In this document: positions 40,877 through 49,954 of the stretch, piece by piece
How positions within the stretch are numbered: the stretch's first letter is position 1
How the letters are laid out: each line of letters opens with the position of its first letter
Origin: Vitreoscilla sp.
GTDB lineage: Bacteria; Pseudomonadota; Gammaproteobacteria; Burkholderiales; Neisseriaceae
Reading direction: 5' to 3'
NCBI GenBank assembly: GCA_030150505.1
Contig: JASLFS010000068.1
Span: 5,319 to 69,318 of the forward strand
Length of the DNA: 64,000 nucleotides
Program-made: the position numbers and the translations under genes
Notes under the pieces: model-generated
Told to the model about the DNA's origin: nothing
Seen by the model: only the letters and a program-made list of their open reading frames with translations
Databases searched by the model: none

Positions 40877-41929
40877 TTAAAAGAAAATCTGTTGTACAAG
40901 TTCAAGCACGATGATCCAAATGGGGATAAAAACTACCGCCAAAATGGTTGAAATCAAAGAGCCATTAGAAGCTAACAATGCTTGTCTATCAAAGCTAATT
41001 GCATAAGTTGTTATAACCGCTGCAGCAGGAGCCATCATCATTAACACAACCACTGCGATAACTTCGTAACTTAAAGTCATAATGCCAGTTGCATGGATAA
41101 ATAATAAAACAGCAAGAATAACTGCAGGAATTAAAATAACTTTAATGGCAGCATAATACCAAGTTGTTTTGTTTTCAGCAGCTTGTTTAATATTAATTTG
41201 ACCCAAAGTGGCACCAATTGATAACCAAGCCAATGGTGAAGCCAAACCCGATAAATATTTCATTGCTTGGAATAACCAAGGAGCTGTTTTATCAACACGC
41301 AAGAAAGCATATTGATTAACATCACCACTGGCATTGGTAATATTCACTTGTGGCAAATAAGATTGGAATGCCCAAATAAGCAAACCAGCAAATGTTGCGA
41401 TAATGATTGGATTTAAAAACATTTCTTTAATGTTTTTACTACTCATTTTCATGCCACTCATTTGAATATAGCCATATGAGTATAAAAATACACGATAACT
41501 AATATTGAAAATTGAGCTTAGCATAACGCCAACAGGACCAAATATACTGCTGATAATCGGCGTACTAAAGAATGTTGTTGAGCCAAAAATACTCAAGTTT
41601 CTTAAAGCAACTTGTTCATCCCCAACATATTTGAAATAGAAAATTTTACTGATAAAAATTAATGCAATGTAAATAATAAAACCAAAGATAAGCAAAGTCA
41701 TGCCATCGGCCATTTTTTGCGGATCATTGTCTTGCATAAATGAAGTGAAAGCTAAAGCAGGTAAAGCAGCAGTCAATACAACAGTAGATAAAATTTTACC
41801 TACTTGGTTATTAAAAATACCAGCTGTACGGAAGTAATAACCAAGACCAATAATAGATATTGTCGAGAATATCGCACCGATAATGGCTGGATTACTTAAG
41901 GTTTTTTGGATTAAAGCTAAGATTTCCAT
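40877..41929 (-). CDS. AEC-family transporter, probable organic acid carrier
   Basis: 350 residues with about ten membrane helices. The first helix contains PAIIGAIFSTISIIGLGYYF. A FGSTTFFSTPIISSIFGPVG segment and the C-terminal MMAPAAAVITTYAISF match the central and C-terminal AEC motifs. A 30-residue polar insertion (NITNASGDVNQYAFLRVDK) lies in the middle. The first gene of a two-gene unit with the D-2-hydroxyacid dehydrogenase, which suggests lactate/malate-type substrates. It is not a close copy of the AEC gene at 4177-5139. Confidence 0.85.
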   Translation of the reverse strand: MEILALIQKTLSNPAIIGAIFSTISIIGLGYYFRTAGIFNNQVGKILSTVVLTAALPALAFTSFMQDNDPQKMADGMTLLIFGFIIYIALIFISKIFYFKYVGDEQVALRNLSIFGSTTFFSTPIISSIFGPVGVMLSSIFNISYRVFLYSYGYIQMSGMKMSSKNIKEMFLNPIIIATFAGLLIWAFQSYLPQVNITNASGDVNQYAFLRVDKTAPWLFQAMKYLSGLASPLAWLSIGATLGQINIKQAAENKTTWYYAAIKVILIPAVILAVLLFIHATGIMTLSYEVIAVVVLMMMAPAAAVITTYAISFDRQALLASNGSLISTILAVVFIPIWIIVLELVQQIFF

Positions 41930-42108
41930 AATTTAAGCTCACAGACGTTTTGAAATAGTTTCGTTACCTATATTAAATGTTCAGAAGATGAATAAATTGA
42001 TAAAGCGCAATGGCATTTATATTATTCATTTATTTAACATAACCAGAAATATAATTAGAAAACTTAACAAAATTAAATTATCTATTGGTAATAACCGCAT
42101 CATATTAT

Positions 42109-42146
42109 CATATATATAAATATAATATTCCATATATATAAATATA
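42109..42146. repeat. Two 16-bp direct repeats with 22-bp period
   Basis: CATATATATAAATATA occurs at 42109-42124 and identically at 42131-42146. The 22-bp period equals about two helical turns, so proteins bound to both would lie on the same DNA face. Confidence 0.7.
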
Positions 42147-42199
42147 TAGATAGCATGATTTGATTTTGTTTTTAATTCAACGTCCTATTTTCATTGTTA

Positions 42200-42240
42200 A
42201 TAAAATCAAAAATTTTTTGAATAGTTATTTTTGATTTTAT
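42200..42240. repeat. Perfect 14-bp inverted repeat
   Basis: ATAAAATCAAAAAT (42200-42213) and ATTTTTGATTTTAT (42227-42240) are exact reverse complements separated by 13 bases. The arms are nearly GC-free. Confidence 0.7.
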
Positions 42241-42520
42241 CAGTCTGATTTTAAAGGAATTTTTATTTTTATTTGTACCGGCGACAAGGTTAATGTCGAT
42301 TATTTTAATCGTGAGTGGTTAAAAATGAATCCTATGCATTTTTAGCGAAAAAGTAACAATAAATAAGATTTGAATATGAAAATAAAATGTTTTCTATGTT
42401 CAGAATGGGATTCATCTATTACGAAGTTAATTCACTGACCTGCATATCGATATTTGTTTTTTGAGCAATGGCTGCTATGATAAAAAAACCAAATAACAAT
42501 GAGTAAACCGAGGAGTTTGA

Positions 42521-43360
42521 ATGGATTCAATGTCTAAACCAGTTATAGCTATTAATGAAGTCGCATCAGAATTAGATTCTTACGTGATTATTGATGTAAG
42601 TAGCGGGAATAATGCTAAAGCTGATTATGAAACTGAACATTTACAAGGTGCTTTATTTGTTGATTTAGGGAAAGATTTATCAGCAGCAGGACATTCTCCA
42701 GATGATGGCGGTCGGCATCCATTGCCAACATTGGAAGAGTTTTCCAAGCTGTTAGGAAAATTGGGGATTGATCCTCGAACTCCTGTTTTGGTATATGACC
42801 AACAAAATAGTGCCAATGCTGCTGCCAGATTCTGGTGGATGTTAACAGCAGTTGGACATCAATTTGTATCTGTATTAGATGGTGGTTTGCAAGCAGCAAA
42901 AGCTGCAGGGTTATCGATGTACAATGGCATTGAGCAAGCTAAGCCAGTAGCTGCTTATCCAGCGCCTCCTGAATGGCTATTGCCTTTAGCGAGTTTAAAT
43001 GAAGTTGAATATGCATCAAAAACTGAACGTCAAACATTGATTGATGTGCGTAGCCCAGAGCGTTTCCAAGGTTTAGAAGAACCATTAGATACGAAAGCAG
43101 GGCATATTCCTTCTGCCATTAATATTCCATTTGTAAGCAATGTTGATGCGGATGGGAAATTTTTGCCAATAGAACAATTAACAAAAAAATATGAACATTT
43201 TGATGCCGATAATACAATTATCCATTGCGGCTCTGGCGTTACAGCGTGTCAAACATTGTTAGCAATGGCAGCAGCACAATTGCCTTTGCCTAAACTGTAT
43301 ATTGGCTCATGGAGTGAATGGTCGAGCAGGGATTTGCCCATACAAACAGGCGAAAATTAA
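42521..43360 (+). CDS. sseA: 3-mercaptopyruvate sulfurtransferase
   Basis: 279 residues, two rhodanese domains. The first, inactive domain has VIDVSSGNNAKADYETEHL and then DGGRHPLPT. The second carries the active-site loop HCGSGVTACQTLLA with Cys236; the CG-S/T-GVTA form points to mercaptopyruvate rather than thiosulfate as donor. It produces persulfide or sulfane sulfur. The start has a GAGGAG ribosome site. A bidirectional terminator separates it from the MFS gene. Confidence 0.93.
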   Translation: MDSMSKPVIAINEVASELDSYVIIDVSSGNNAKADYETEHLQGALFVDLGKDLSAAGHSPDDGGRHPLPTLEEFSKLLGKLGIDPRTPVLVYDQQNSANAAARFWWMLTAVGHQFVSVLDGGLQAAKAAGLSMYNGIEQAKPVAAYPAPPEWLLPLASLNEVEYASKTERQTLIDVRSPERFQGLEEPLDTKAGHIPSAINIPFVSNVDADGKFLPIEQLTKKYEHFDADNTIIHCGSGVTACQTLLAMAAAQLPLPKLYIGSWSEWSSRDLPIQTGEN

Positions 43361-43363
43361 AAT

Positions 43364-43393
43364 AAAAAAAGCAGATTATTATCTGCTTTTTTT
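43364..43393. terminator. Bidirectional terminator between sseA and the MFS gene
   Basis: AAAAAAAGCAGAT and ATCTGCTTTTTTT form a 13-bp stem with a 4-nt loop, suitable for both convergent genes. Confidence 0.92.
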
Positions 43394-43405
43394 ATGATTT
43401 ATAAT

Positions 43406-44581
43406 TTATGATGCTGATTTTATGCTTAAATTTAATTTTGCAATCATGAGAATCACCAATAGGATAAACGGTATCGTAATGATATTGACCCAAATCCAAC
43501 CCAAAGAATTCACGGCTTGTCCTGCAAATAGACTGCCAAAGGCAGAAGCACTGAAAACTAAAAATTCATTCATTCCTTGTACTTTGCCTTTCTCATGGTC
43601 ACGGTAAGCAAAGCTTAATAAGTGTGTGGCGCCAATGAAGGTAAAGTTCCAGCCAATGCCCAGTAACATTAATGAGATAAAGTAATGATTGTAACTTTGT
43701 CCCAGTAAATTAATTAGGGCTGAAATCAAAAGTAAGACACAGCCAGCTAAAACTATGTTTTTAATGCCAAAACGTTTAATCAAATGCCCAGTGAAAAATG
43801 ATGGTACAAACATTCCTAAAACATGCCATTGAATCACAATCGCTATTTTATTAAATGCAAAATCATGATCATGCATGGAAAGCGGAGTTGCTGTCATCAG
43901 GAAAACCATAACAGCATAACCAATGACTCCAGAGGCAACAGCAGCAATTAAGATAGGTTGTTGAAATAGTTCCGAATAGCTTCTACTTGGTAACGGGTTG
44001 TTTTGTTTGGTTGAGCTTTGTTGTTGTCGAAGTGGCAAGAAGATAATTAAAAGTAAAGCCAAGATGTACAAAGCAAATAAGCCAAAAAATGCACCAACAA
44101 AAGCATTGCCGCTGTACCATTTTTGTGACCAAATCGCTAAGTTAGGACCCACAATGGCGGCAATCACACCGCCACTCATTACCAAGCTAATGGCTCTAGG
44201 ATGTTGAGATTTCGGGCATTCATCTAACGCGGCAAAACGATATTGTTGTGCTGTTCCTATTGCCAATCCCGTTAGGAATGTTCCCAATGCGAAAATCGCT
44301 AAGCTACTTAAAAATAAACCTTGCATGGCGACCAATGCACCTACGGCACCAATAATATTGCCAATAACAAAGCCTTTTTTGCGTCCAAATTTTTGCATAA
44401 AATGCGCAGCAGGCAAGGTTGAAACAATTAAGCCTAGAAATTGTGCTGCAATTGGAGCGGTAATAAGAGCAGGAGATGAAGCAAGTTGTTGCCCAATGAG
44501 TGCTGATACAGCAACAAGTAAAGTGTTACCAGTTGTTAATAAGGCTTGGGCTAAAGCAAGCCCCCAAACGGTTAAAGGCAT
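43406..44581 (-). CDS. Major facilitator superfamily transporter
   Basis: 391 residues with twelve membrane helices. The loop 2-3 MFS motif is seen as HFMQKFGRKKGFVIG, and the corresponding C-half motif as GHLIKRFGIKNIVLAG. Helix 4-5 includes FLTGLAIGTAQQYRFAA. A similar protein family (YfcJ/YhhS-like or riboflavin/other drug-type MFS) cannot be narrowed further. The substrate is unknown. The gene starts 40 bases after the end of the flavoprotein gene on the same strand. Confidence 0.85.
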   Translation of the reverse strand: MPLTVWGLALAQALLTTGNTLLVAVSALIGQQLASSPALITAPIAAQFLGLIVSTLPAAHFMQKFGRKKGFVIGNIIGAVGALVAMQGLFLSSLAIFALGTFLTGLAIGTAQQYRFAALDECPKSQHPRAISLVMSGGVIAAIVGPNLAIWSQKWYSGNAFVGAFFGLFALYILALLLIIFLPLRQQQSSTKQNNPLPSRSYSELFQQPILIAAVASGVIGYAVMVFLMTATPLSMHDHDFAFNKIAIVIQWHVLGMFVPSFFTGHLIKRFGIKNIVLAGCVLLLISALINLLGQSYNHYFISLMLLGIGWNFTFIGATHLLSFAYRDHEKGKVQGMNEFLVFSASAFGSLFAGQAVNSLGWIWVNIITIPFILLVILMIAKLNLSIKSAS

Positions 44582-44620
44582 GGCATTTCTCAGTCAATAA
44601 AGTCAATAATAAGTTAAAAA

Positions 44621-45868
44621 TTAGCATTCTGTTGATTTGGTATATAACGCATCTGCTGCACAAACGGCAGAGGACCAAGCCCATTGAAAATTATAACCCC
44701 CGAGCCAGCCAGTAATATCCATGACTTCGCCAATGAAATACAAATTGTTTTGTAACTTACTTTCCATGGTTTTGGGGCTAATTTCTTTAACATTAACTCC
44801 GCCCCGAGTCACTTCTGCTTTTTTATGTCCATCTGTACCACAGGGTAAAATAGACCATTGGTTAAGGCTTTGTCCAATTGAAATTAAAATATGATCTGGA
44901 ATATCAGCCCATTTTTGGCTAGCATATTGCAGCCAGTGGTGTTTTGTTAGCCATGTTTCAATTAAACGTTTGGGTAAAGATGGATGCAGTTGAGACAATG
45001 CGGTAGATAAGGATATTTTTTGCCCACTTTTTTGTTGGCATAAAAATTGAGCAACATGAATAGAAGGCAAAAGATTGATGGTTAAATATTGTCCTTTTTG
45101 CCAATAGCTGGATATTTGCAAAATAGCAGGGCCACTTAATCCTTTGTGGCGAAACAACAAATCCTCTTGAAAGGAAATGGTTTTCTTGCCGGCATTGGTT
45201 GATATTTCAACGGGTAAAGAAAGCCCTGATAGTTCTGAAAAGCTATGTTGTTCCCAGTGTTCAAACTGTAGCGGAACCAATGCTGCTTCAGGGGGAATGA
45301 TTGTATGGCCAAATTGCTTAGCAACCTCATAGCCAAAAGCTGTTGCTCCAATGGCAGGAGCTGCTAAAGCACCTGTTGCTATCACTAAAGCTTTACCCAG
45401 AAAAACATTGGGATTATCTTGGATTTTTATTTGGTATTGATTATTTTGATATTCGATATTTTCAATGCTCGAGCCAATTTGCCATGTAACCTGATGGTTG
45501 GCACACATTGATTGAAGCATGTTGATAATATCTTTGGCTGAGTTATCACAAAATAATTGTCCTTTGTGTTTCTCATGATAAGCAATGTGATGCGATTCTA
45601 CGATTGATATAAAATCGTCTGAAGTAAAACGAGATAGGGCATGTCGTACAAATCTCGGTTGTTGAGAAACAAAATACTGGCTGCCATCGAATCCGTTGAG
45701 ATTTCTATTGGTGAAATTACAACGTCCCCCGCCGGAAATTCGAATTTTCTCACCAATTTTAGTGGCATGATCAATTAGTAAAACAGACAGTCCCTTTTGT
45801 GCAGATTGTGCTGCACACAACATGCCAGCTGCTCCCGCCCCAATAATTATTACATCCCATTGTTTCAT
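44621..45868 (-). CDS. HI0933/BaiN-family FAD-dependent oxidoreductase
   Basis: 415 residues. The N-terminal FAD site is DVIIIGAGAAGMLCAAQSAQ, followed by KIRISGGGRCNFTNRN, the diagnostic HI0933 motif. The C-terminal GEVMDITGWLGGYNFQWAWS is equally characteristic. Family members are conserved flavoproteins of unclear physiological role; BaiN reduces bile acid intermediates in clostridia, which does not transfer to this setting. Probably co-transcribed with the downstream MFS gene. Confidence 0.92.
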   Translation of the reverse strand: MKQWDVIIIGAGAAGMLCAAQSAQKGLSVLLIDHATKIGEKIRISGGGRCNFTNRNLNGFDGSQYFVSQQPRFVRHALSRFTSDDFISIVESHHIAYHEKHKGQLFCDNSAKDIINMLQSMCANHQVTWQIGSSIENIEYQNNQYQIKIQDNPNVFLGKALVIATGALAAPAIGATAFGYEVAKQFGHTIIPPEAALVPLQFEHWEQHSFSELSGLSLPVEISTNAGKKTISFQEDLLFRHKGLSGPAILQISSYWQKGQYLTINLLPSIHVAQFLCQQKSGQKISLSTALSQLHPSLPKRLIETWLTKHHWLQYASQKWADIPDHILISIGQSLNQWSILPCGTDGHKKAEVTRGGVNVKEISPKTMESKLQNNLYFIGEVMDITGWLGGYNFQWAWSSAVCAADALYTKSTEC

Positions 45869-45934
45869 TCAAATACAACCTACAACGACAAAAAGATTGT
45901 ATTGTAACGGATTTCTATAAACTAATAGGGATTG

Positions 45935-46432
45935 TTAACGGATTGGGGATAGACCGCGTTCTAATTGCTCACAGAAGCGTTGCCATTTAGCGCAATATTC
46001 GCCGTTGACCATCACTTCAGGATTAATTTGTGGATAAAAACTGTCTAGTAAATGTTGTATGTTTTTACCACCAACAAAAGTACTTTCATTTTTTAGCCAA
46101 TATGCCCAAGCATTGAAATTTGTGCTTTGTATAATATTGTTAATATAACCTAAGTCAAAATCAATGGATTTAATAAAGTGAAAAGATTCCATTAGGCTAT
46201 CTTTTACTTTGGTAATTTTTTCCAGTTCATGGATATTTAGTGGCTCTTCTAATATTGCACTAATGACTAAGTCTATTTGGGTTTTTGGTGTAATTTCTAC
46301 GCCTTGATAGCCACTAACATAGACACTGTGTAAAGTGCCTTTAAACTCATTACCAAGTTCTTCTAGTAGATGCTTGACGAGTGATTTATCTTCAGTGGCT
46401 AAAGATTCTATATCAGTGTACATTCTTAACAT
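45935..46432 (-). CDS. Orphan protein resembling a degenerate nucleotidyltransferase
   Basis: 165 residues (an alternative start at the ATG for MYTDIES would give 162). The segment HSVYVSGYQGVEITPKTQID followed by LVIS aligns by eye with the core of aminoglycoside adenylyltransferase/minimal nucleotidyltransferases (h-h-h-G-S...D-x-D). The expected GS is GY and the first catalytic Asp is Gln, so activity is doubtful. A later WLKNESTFVGG resembles the LLRESALLYG-like segment after the core. No signal peptide or membrane helix. Stand-alone gene with no recognisable partner. Confidence 0.55.
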   Translation of the reverse strand: MLRMYTDIESLATEDKSLVKHLLEELGNEFKGTLHSVYVSGYQGVEITPKTQIDLVISAILEEPLNIHELEKITKVKDSLMESFHFIKSIDFDLGYINNIIQSTNFNAWAYWLKNESTFVGGKNIQHLLDSFYPQINPEVMVNGEYCAKWQRFCEQLERGLSPIR

Positions 46433-46615
46433 ATTAATTATTATCTATTCAGTAAAAAAATAAAATGATTCGCCTATTTATAAGGTATTTATGGTTATAT
46501 ATACTAACGCGCTTGTATGTTAATGAGTGTTAAAGCAAGGAAAGATTCAAAATAGGATAAAATTTAATTTAATAAGTTTTAATTTGGCATGAAAATAGAA
46601 TATGATATATAAGTT

Positions 46616-46645
46616 AATACTGATGATCAAATGACCATCAGTATT
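46616..46645 (-). terminator. Hairpin after phoR
   Basis: AATACTGATG and CATCAGTATT form a 10-bp stem with a 10-nt loop, 25 bases past the phoR stop. No T-run follows on the minus strand, so it may be a weak terminator or mRNA end-protecting structure. Confidence 0.5.
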
Positions 46646-46669
46646 GTTATTGGATATATTTAATTATTA

Positions 46670-47977
46670 TTATTTTGGTGGTGGTACTAATTTTAAAACT
46701 GTACTGAACGTACTACCTTTACCAAGAGTGCTTTCAATATTTAATATTGCTTGGTGTTCTGCCAATGCATGTTTTGTAATGGCCAATCCCAAACCTGTTC
46801 CACCTTGAGATCGAGCTCTGCCTGTATCAATACGATAAAAACGCTCAGTAATTCTACCAATATGCTCTTTTGCGATACCCGGTCCATTATCTACTACGCT
46901 AAAGGCTGCAGTATTGGTTTCAGTATTGGCTTTTAATGCAATTTTGATACAGCCATTAGGTTGAGTATAGCGAATTGCATTAAAAACCAAATTGCTTAAA
47001 GCGTTGTATAAATCAACTTGTATACCATTGACCCATAAATCAGAATCAATATCAGTTTGAATTTGATGCTGTTCTTTGGATACATTCAAACCTTCTTGAA
47101 TGAGCTGATGGGATAGCGTAGATATATTGATAGGCTGCATACTATCATGTTTATTATTTTCAAGCTTGGAAAGCGTGAGTAAATCATTGAGTAAATTGAG
47201 CATCCTATCGCCTTCTTTTTGCATTAATCCTATAAATTGCTGGCGTTTTTCTGTAGGAATGCTGGGCATATCTGCTAATGTTTCTAAAAACCCATTAATG
47301 ACAGTGAGTGGCGTACGTAGTTCATGAGAGACATTTGCCACAAAATCAGAACGAATTCGATTGGTTTTTTCTAATTCAGTAATGTCTTCGCTAATCAGCA
47401 TTTGTAGGCGAGGATCAACTTGAGTATGCGTGATATGCAAAGTGCGCATTAAGTTTTGATGGTTGGGAATTTTAATATCAATTGTAGGGCGCTCTTGTGG
47501 GGATACTTGCATAAAAGCATGAAATTCTGGCATCCGCAGTAAGTTGACTAAAATAGAGCCAAAGTCCATTCTTCTATCTAAATTGAAATGTTTTACAGCA
47601 ATTGGATTAGCCCATTCAATTCGTCCTTGGTCATCTAAAATCACGATGCCATTGGGCATGGCTTCGGCAGATTTATAAAAACGTTGCAATGCTCGTGCAA
47701 GTTTTTGTTTGCGTTTTTTTCGGCTTTTTGATTGATTTAGTAAAATATTAAAAACATCCTGCCAAATGCCAATTCCTTTAGGGATAGTGCTTAATTTTGG
47801 TTTGTTTAACCAACGAATTAACATGCCTATTTGTACTAAATGACTAATCAACCAGATGATGAAACAAGTGATAATAAAATAAAAACCGATTTGTAAATCG
47901 AAAATTATCCAAACAAAAATTGCTAGTCCTAAAACCAATGCAAAAGATTTTAAAGTGTGTTGCGCAAAACGTTCCAT
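46670..47977 (-). CDS. phoR: Phosphate regulon sensor histidine kinase PhoR
   Basis: 435 residues. Two closely spaced N-terminal membrane helices (about 10-30 and 32-55), a basic linker (NQSKSRKKRKQK), a PAS domain (about 97-205) and the kinase core follow. The phospho-accepting His218 is in VSHELRTPLTVINGF; N box NALSNLVFNAIRYTQ, G1 VVDNGPGIAKEH, G2 GGTGLGLAITKHAL. There is no periplasmic sensor domain, as in PhoR, which senses through the Pst transporter and PhoU. It follows phoB by 24 bases. No pst genes are in the window. Confidence 0.92.
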   Translation of the reverse strand: MERFAQHTLKSFALVLGLAIFVWIIFDLQIGFYFIITCFIIWLISHLVQIGMLIRWLNKPKLSTIPKGIGIWQDVFNILLNQSKSRKKRKQKLARALQRFYKSAEAMPNGIVILDDQGRIEWANPIAVKHFNLDRRMDFGSILVNLLRMPEFHAFMQVSPQERPTIDIKIPNHQNLMRTLHITHTQVDPRLQMLISEDITELEKTNRIRSDFVANVSHELRTPLTVINGFLETLADMPSIPTEKRQQFIGLMQKEGDRMLNLLNDLLTLSKLENNKHDSMQPINISTLSHQLIQEGLNVSKEQHQIQTDIDSDLWVNGIQVDLYNALSNLVFNAIRYTQPNGCIKIALKANTETNTAAFSVVDNGPGIAKEHIGRITERFYRIDTGRARSQGGTGLGLAITKHALAEHQAILNIESTLGKGSTFSTVLKLVPPPK

Positions 47978-48001
47978 TTTTTAGATATAAATTCTTATTA
48001 G

Positions 48002-48694
48002 TTATGATTGTGCAGAAAAACGATAGCCAGCACCACGAATGGTGTGAATAAAGTCATTGAAACCACTGGGCTCTAATGCTCGTCTTAGACGGCGAATGTG
48101 AACATCAACAGTTCGCTCTTCTACAAATATGTGATCTCCCCAGACAAGATCTAATAATTGCCTACGGCTATAGATTCGATCGGGATGGGTCATGAAAAAA
48201 TGCAATAATTTAAATTCGGTAGGGCCAAAGTTAATGGCTTGTCCATTTCCGGTTACTTGACGCTCGTGAGGGTTTAATATTAAACCGTTGATATCAATGA
48301 TTTCACTGGTTTTTTGAGGGGCTCTACGGCGTAAAAGGGCATTAATCCTAGCGATAAGCTCTCTAGGTGAGAATGGTTTTGTTAAATAATCATCTGCACC
48401 AATATTTAACCCCTGTTCTTTATCCATTTCATCACTTCTTGCGGTGAGTAAAATAATAGGGAGGTCTTTGGTGCGTTCATTTTGGCGTAATATTTTGGTA
48501 AATTGTATGCCTGATGCCCCTGGTAGCATCCAGTCTAACAGGACGACATCAGGTAATTCTTCATCAATGATTGGTTTTGCTTCTTCAATACTTTTAGCTT
48601 GTAAGACAGTAAAGCCAGCTTGCTCTAAGTTAAAAGCAATTAACATTGAAATTGATTCTTCATCTTCAACAACCAGTACAGTCACATTTGACAT
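48002..48694 (-). CDS. phoB: Phosphate regulon response regulator PhoB
   Basis: 230 residues. The receiver domain has the acidic pair VVEDEES, the phosphorylated Asp54 in LLDWMLPG, Thr84 and Lys106 (LTKPFSP). The C-terminal OmpR-type winged helix shows FGPTEFKLLHFFM, SRRQLLDLVWG and VEERTVDVHIRRLRRAL, the PhoB recognition helix. The spacing to phoR is 24 bases. A Pho-box-like site lies upstream, so autoregulation is likely. Confidence 0.95.
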   Translation of the reverse strand: MSNVTVLVVEDEESISMLIAFNLEQAGFTVLQAKSIEEAKPIIDEELPDVVLLDWMLPGASGIQFTKILRQNERTKDLPIILLTARSDEMDKEQGLNIGADDYLTKPFSPRELIARINALLRRRAPQKTSEIIDINGLILNPHERQVTGNGQAINFGPTEFKLLHFFMTHPDRIYSRRQLLDLVWGDHIFVEERTVDVHIRRLRRALEPSGFNDFIHTIRGAGYRFSAQS

Positions 48695-48739
48695 ATTGCC
48701 CCCTTCAATAAATTCTTAATTTATTAATCACTGACTCTT

Positions 48740-48773
48740 AGCATAGAAGGTATATATGACTGAATTGTGACAA
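48740..48773 (-). promoter_or_regulatory. Pho box and -10 of phoBR
   Basis: Read on the minus strand, TTGTCAC (48773-48767), four AT bases, and CAGTCAT (48762-48756) are two 7-bp half-sites spaced as in the Pho box (consensus CTGTCAT, 11-bp period). Ten bases further lies TATGCT (48745-48740), a -10 at the distance usual for PhoB-activated promoters. A further exact half-site CTGTCAT lies on the plus strand at 48796-48802. Confidence 0.65.
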
Positions 48774-48805
48774 GTTCCATTGTTATGTATAAAAACTGTC
48801 ATAAA

Positions 48806-49954
48806 TTAAGCTTTATGCCGATAGGCGCTACGTAAAACCATATTGTCACGATGAATCAGCTCAGTTTCAGATACATATCCTAATATGCTTTCAATTTGGT
48901 GTGACGGTTTTTTGACTAATTTTTGAATTTCATCACTGCTGTAATTGACTAATCCACGACCGATTTCTTCTCCTTGTGGGTTTAATATAGCCACAACAGA
49001 TCCACGGTTAAATTGGCCAGTGGCATTGCTACAGCCAATTGGTAGCAAACTTGAATGCTTTTTGGATAATGCAATCACGGCGCCTTCATCAACAGTTAGC
49101 TCACCTGAAAGCTGTAGATGTCCCATTAACCAGCGTTTTCTTGCACTGATTGGGTCATCACTTGGTGTTAGTAATGTGCCTAGATGTTCGCCATCAGCTA
49201 AGCGAATGAGAATATTGGGCTCGTTGCCTGATGCGATCTGTGTTGCAGCACCACTTAAGGCAGCTCGTTTTGCTGCGGTGACTTTTGTGTACATGCCGCC
49301 GGTACCAACACTACTGCCTGCTCCGCCAGCCATACTTTCAAGATCAGGGTTGTCGGCAGCGATTTCTGGAATTAGCTCGGCATCCTCATTGTGGCGAGGG
49401 TCTTTGTTAAATAAACCTTGTTGATCAGTCAGGATGACTAGTACATCTGCCTCAACCAGATTGGCAACTAAGGCACCAAGAGTGTCATTATCGCCTAGCT
49501 TAATTTCACTGGTGGTAATGGTGTCATTTTCATTAATAATGGGAACAATATTCAAATCAAGCAGGGTTTTAAGTGTGCTTTTTGCATTTAAGTAACGTGT
49601 GCGACCACTTAAATCATCATGAGTGAGTAGAATCTGTGCTGTTTGAATTTGGTGCTGCTCAAATGCCTCTTCATAGGCTTGAGCCAACCGTATTTGACCG
49701 ACCGCAGCAGCAGCTTGCAACTCATTGAGTGCATTCGGTCTGCTTTGCCATCCTAGGCGCTGAATGCCTTCGGCTATGGCGCCACTAGAAACCAAAATAA
49801 CTCGCTTACCTTGTTTATGTAAATAAGCAATTTGTCGTGCCCAGTCTGCTAGTGCAGAGTGATCAATGCCTTTGCCTTCGGCCGTCACTAAACTTGAACC
49901 AACTTTAATAATAACAGTATGAGCTGCTTGAATACTATGTTTAACGAAATCCAT
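48806..49954 (-). CDS. proB: Glutamate 5-kinase
   Basis: 382 residues. The amino acid kinase domain (about 1-265) starts [19 protein letters not shown] and has [20 protein letters not shown] and [20 protein letters not shown]. The C-terminal PUA domain (about 285-382) includes [20 protein letters not shown]. It phosphorylates glutamate in the first step of proline synthesis; feedback control by proline is a family property. proA is not next to it. Confidence 0.96.
   Translation of the reverse strand: MDFVKHSIQAAHTVIIKVGSSLVTAEGKGIDHSALADWARQIAYLHKQGKRVILVSSGAIAEGIQRLGWQSRPNALNELQAAAAVGQIRLAQAYEEAFEQHQIQTAQILLTHDDLSGRTRYLNAKSTLKTLLDLNIVPIINENDTITTSEIKLGDNDTLGALVANLVEADVLVILTDQQGLFNKDPRHNEDAELIPEIAADNPDLESMAGGAGSSVGTGGMYTKVTAAKRAALSGAATQIASGNEPNILIRLADGEHLGTLLTPSDDPISARKRWLMGHLQLSGELTVDEGAVIALSKKHSSLLPIGCSNATGQFNRGSVVAILNPQGEEIGRGLVNYSSDEIQKLVKKPSHQIESILGYVSETELIHRDNMVLRSAYRHKA

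Larger units (their letters stand above)
41930..42520. other. 591-bp AT-rich intergenic region between divergent genes
   Basis: This is the longest gene-free stretch in the window. It separates the minus-strand AEC/dehydrogenase unit from plus-strand sseA. It has no frame I can support. It contains a 16-base direct repeat at 42109-42146, a perfect 14-bp inverted repeat at 42200-42240, and small hairpins around 42290-42315 (CGACA/TGTCG, CGATTA/AATCG). The A+T content is clearly higher than in the flanking genes. It most likely holds two regulated promoters, and could also hide a small RNA. Confidence 0.6.
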
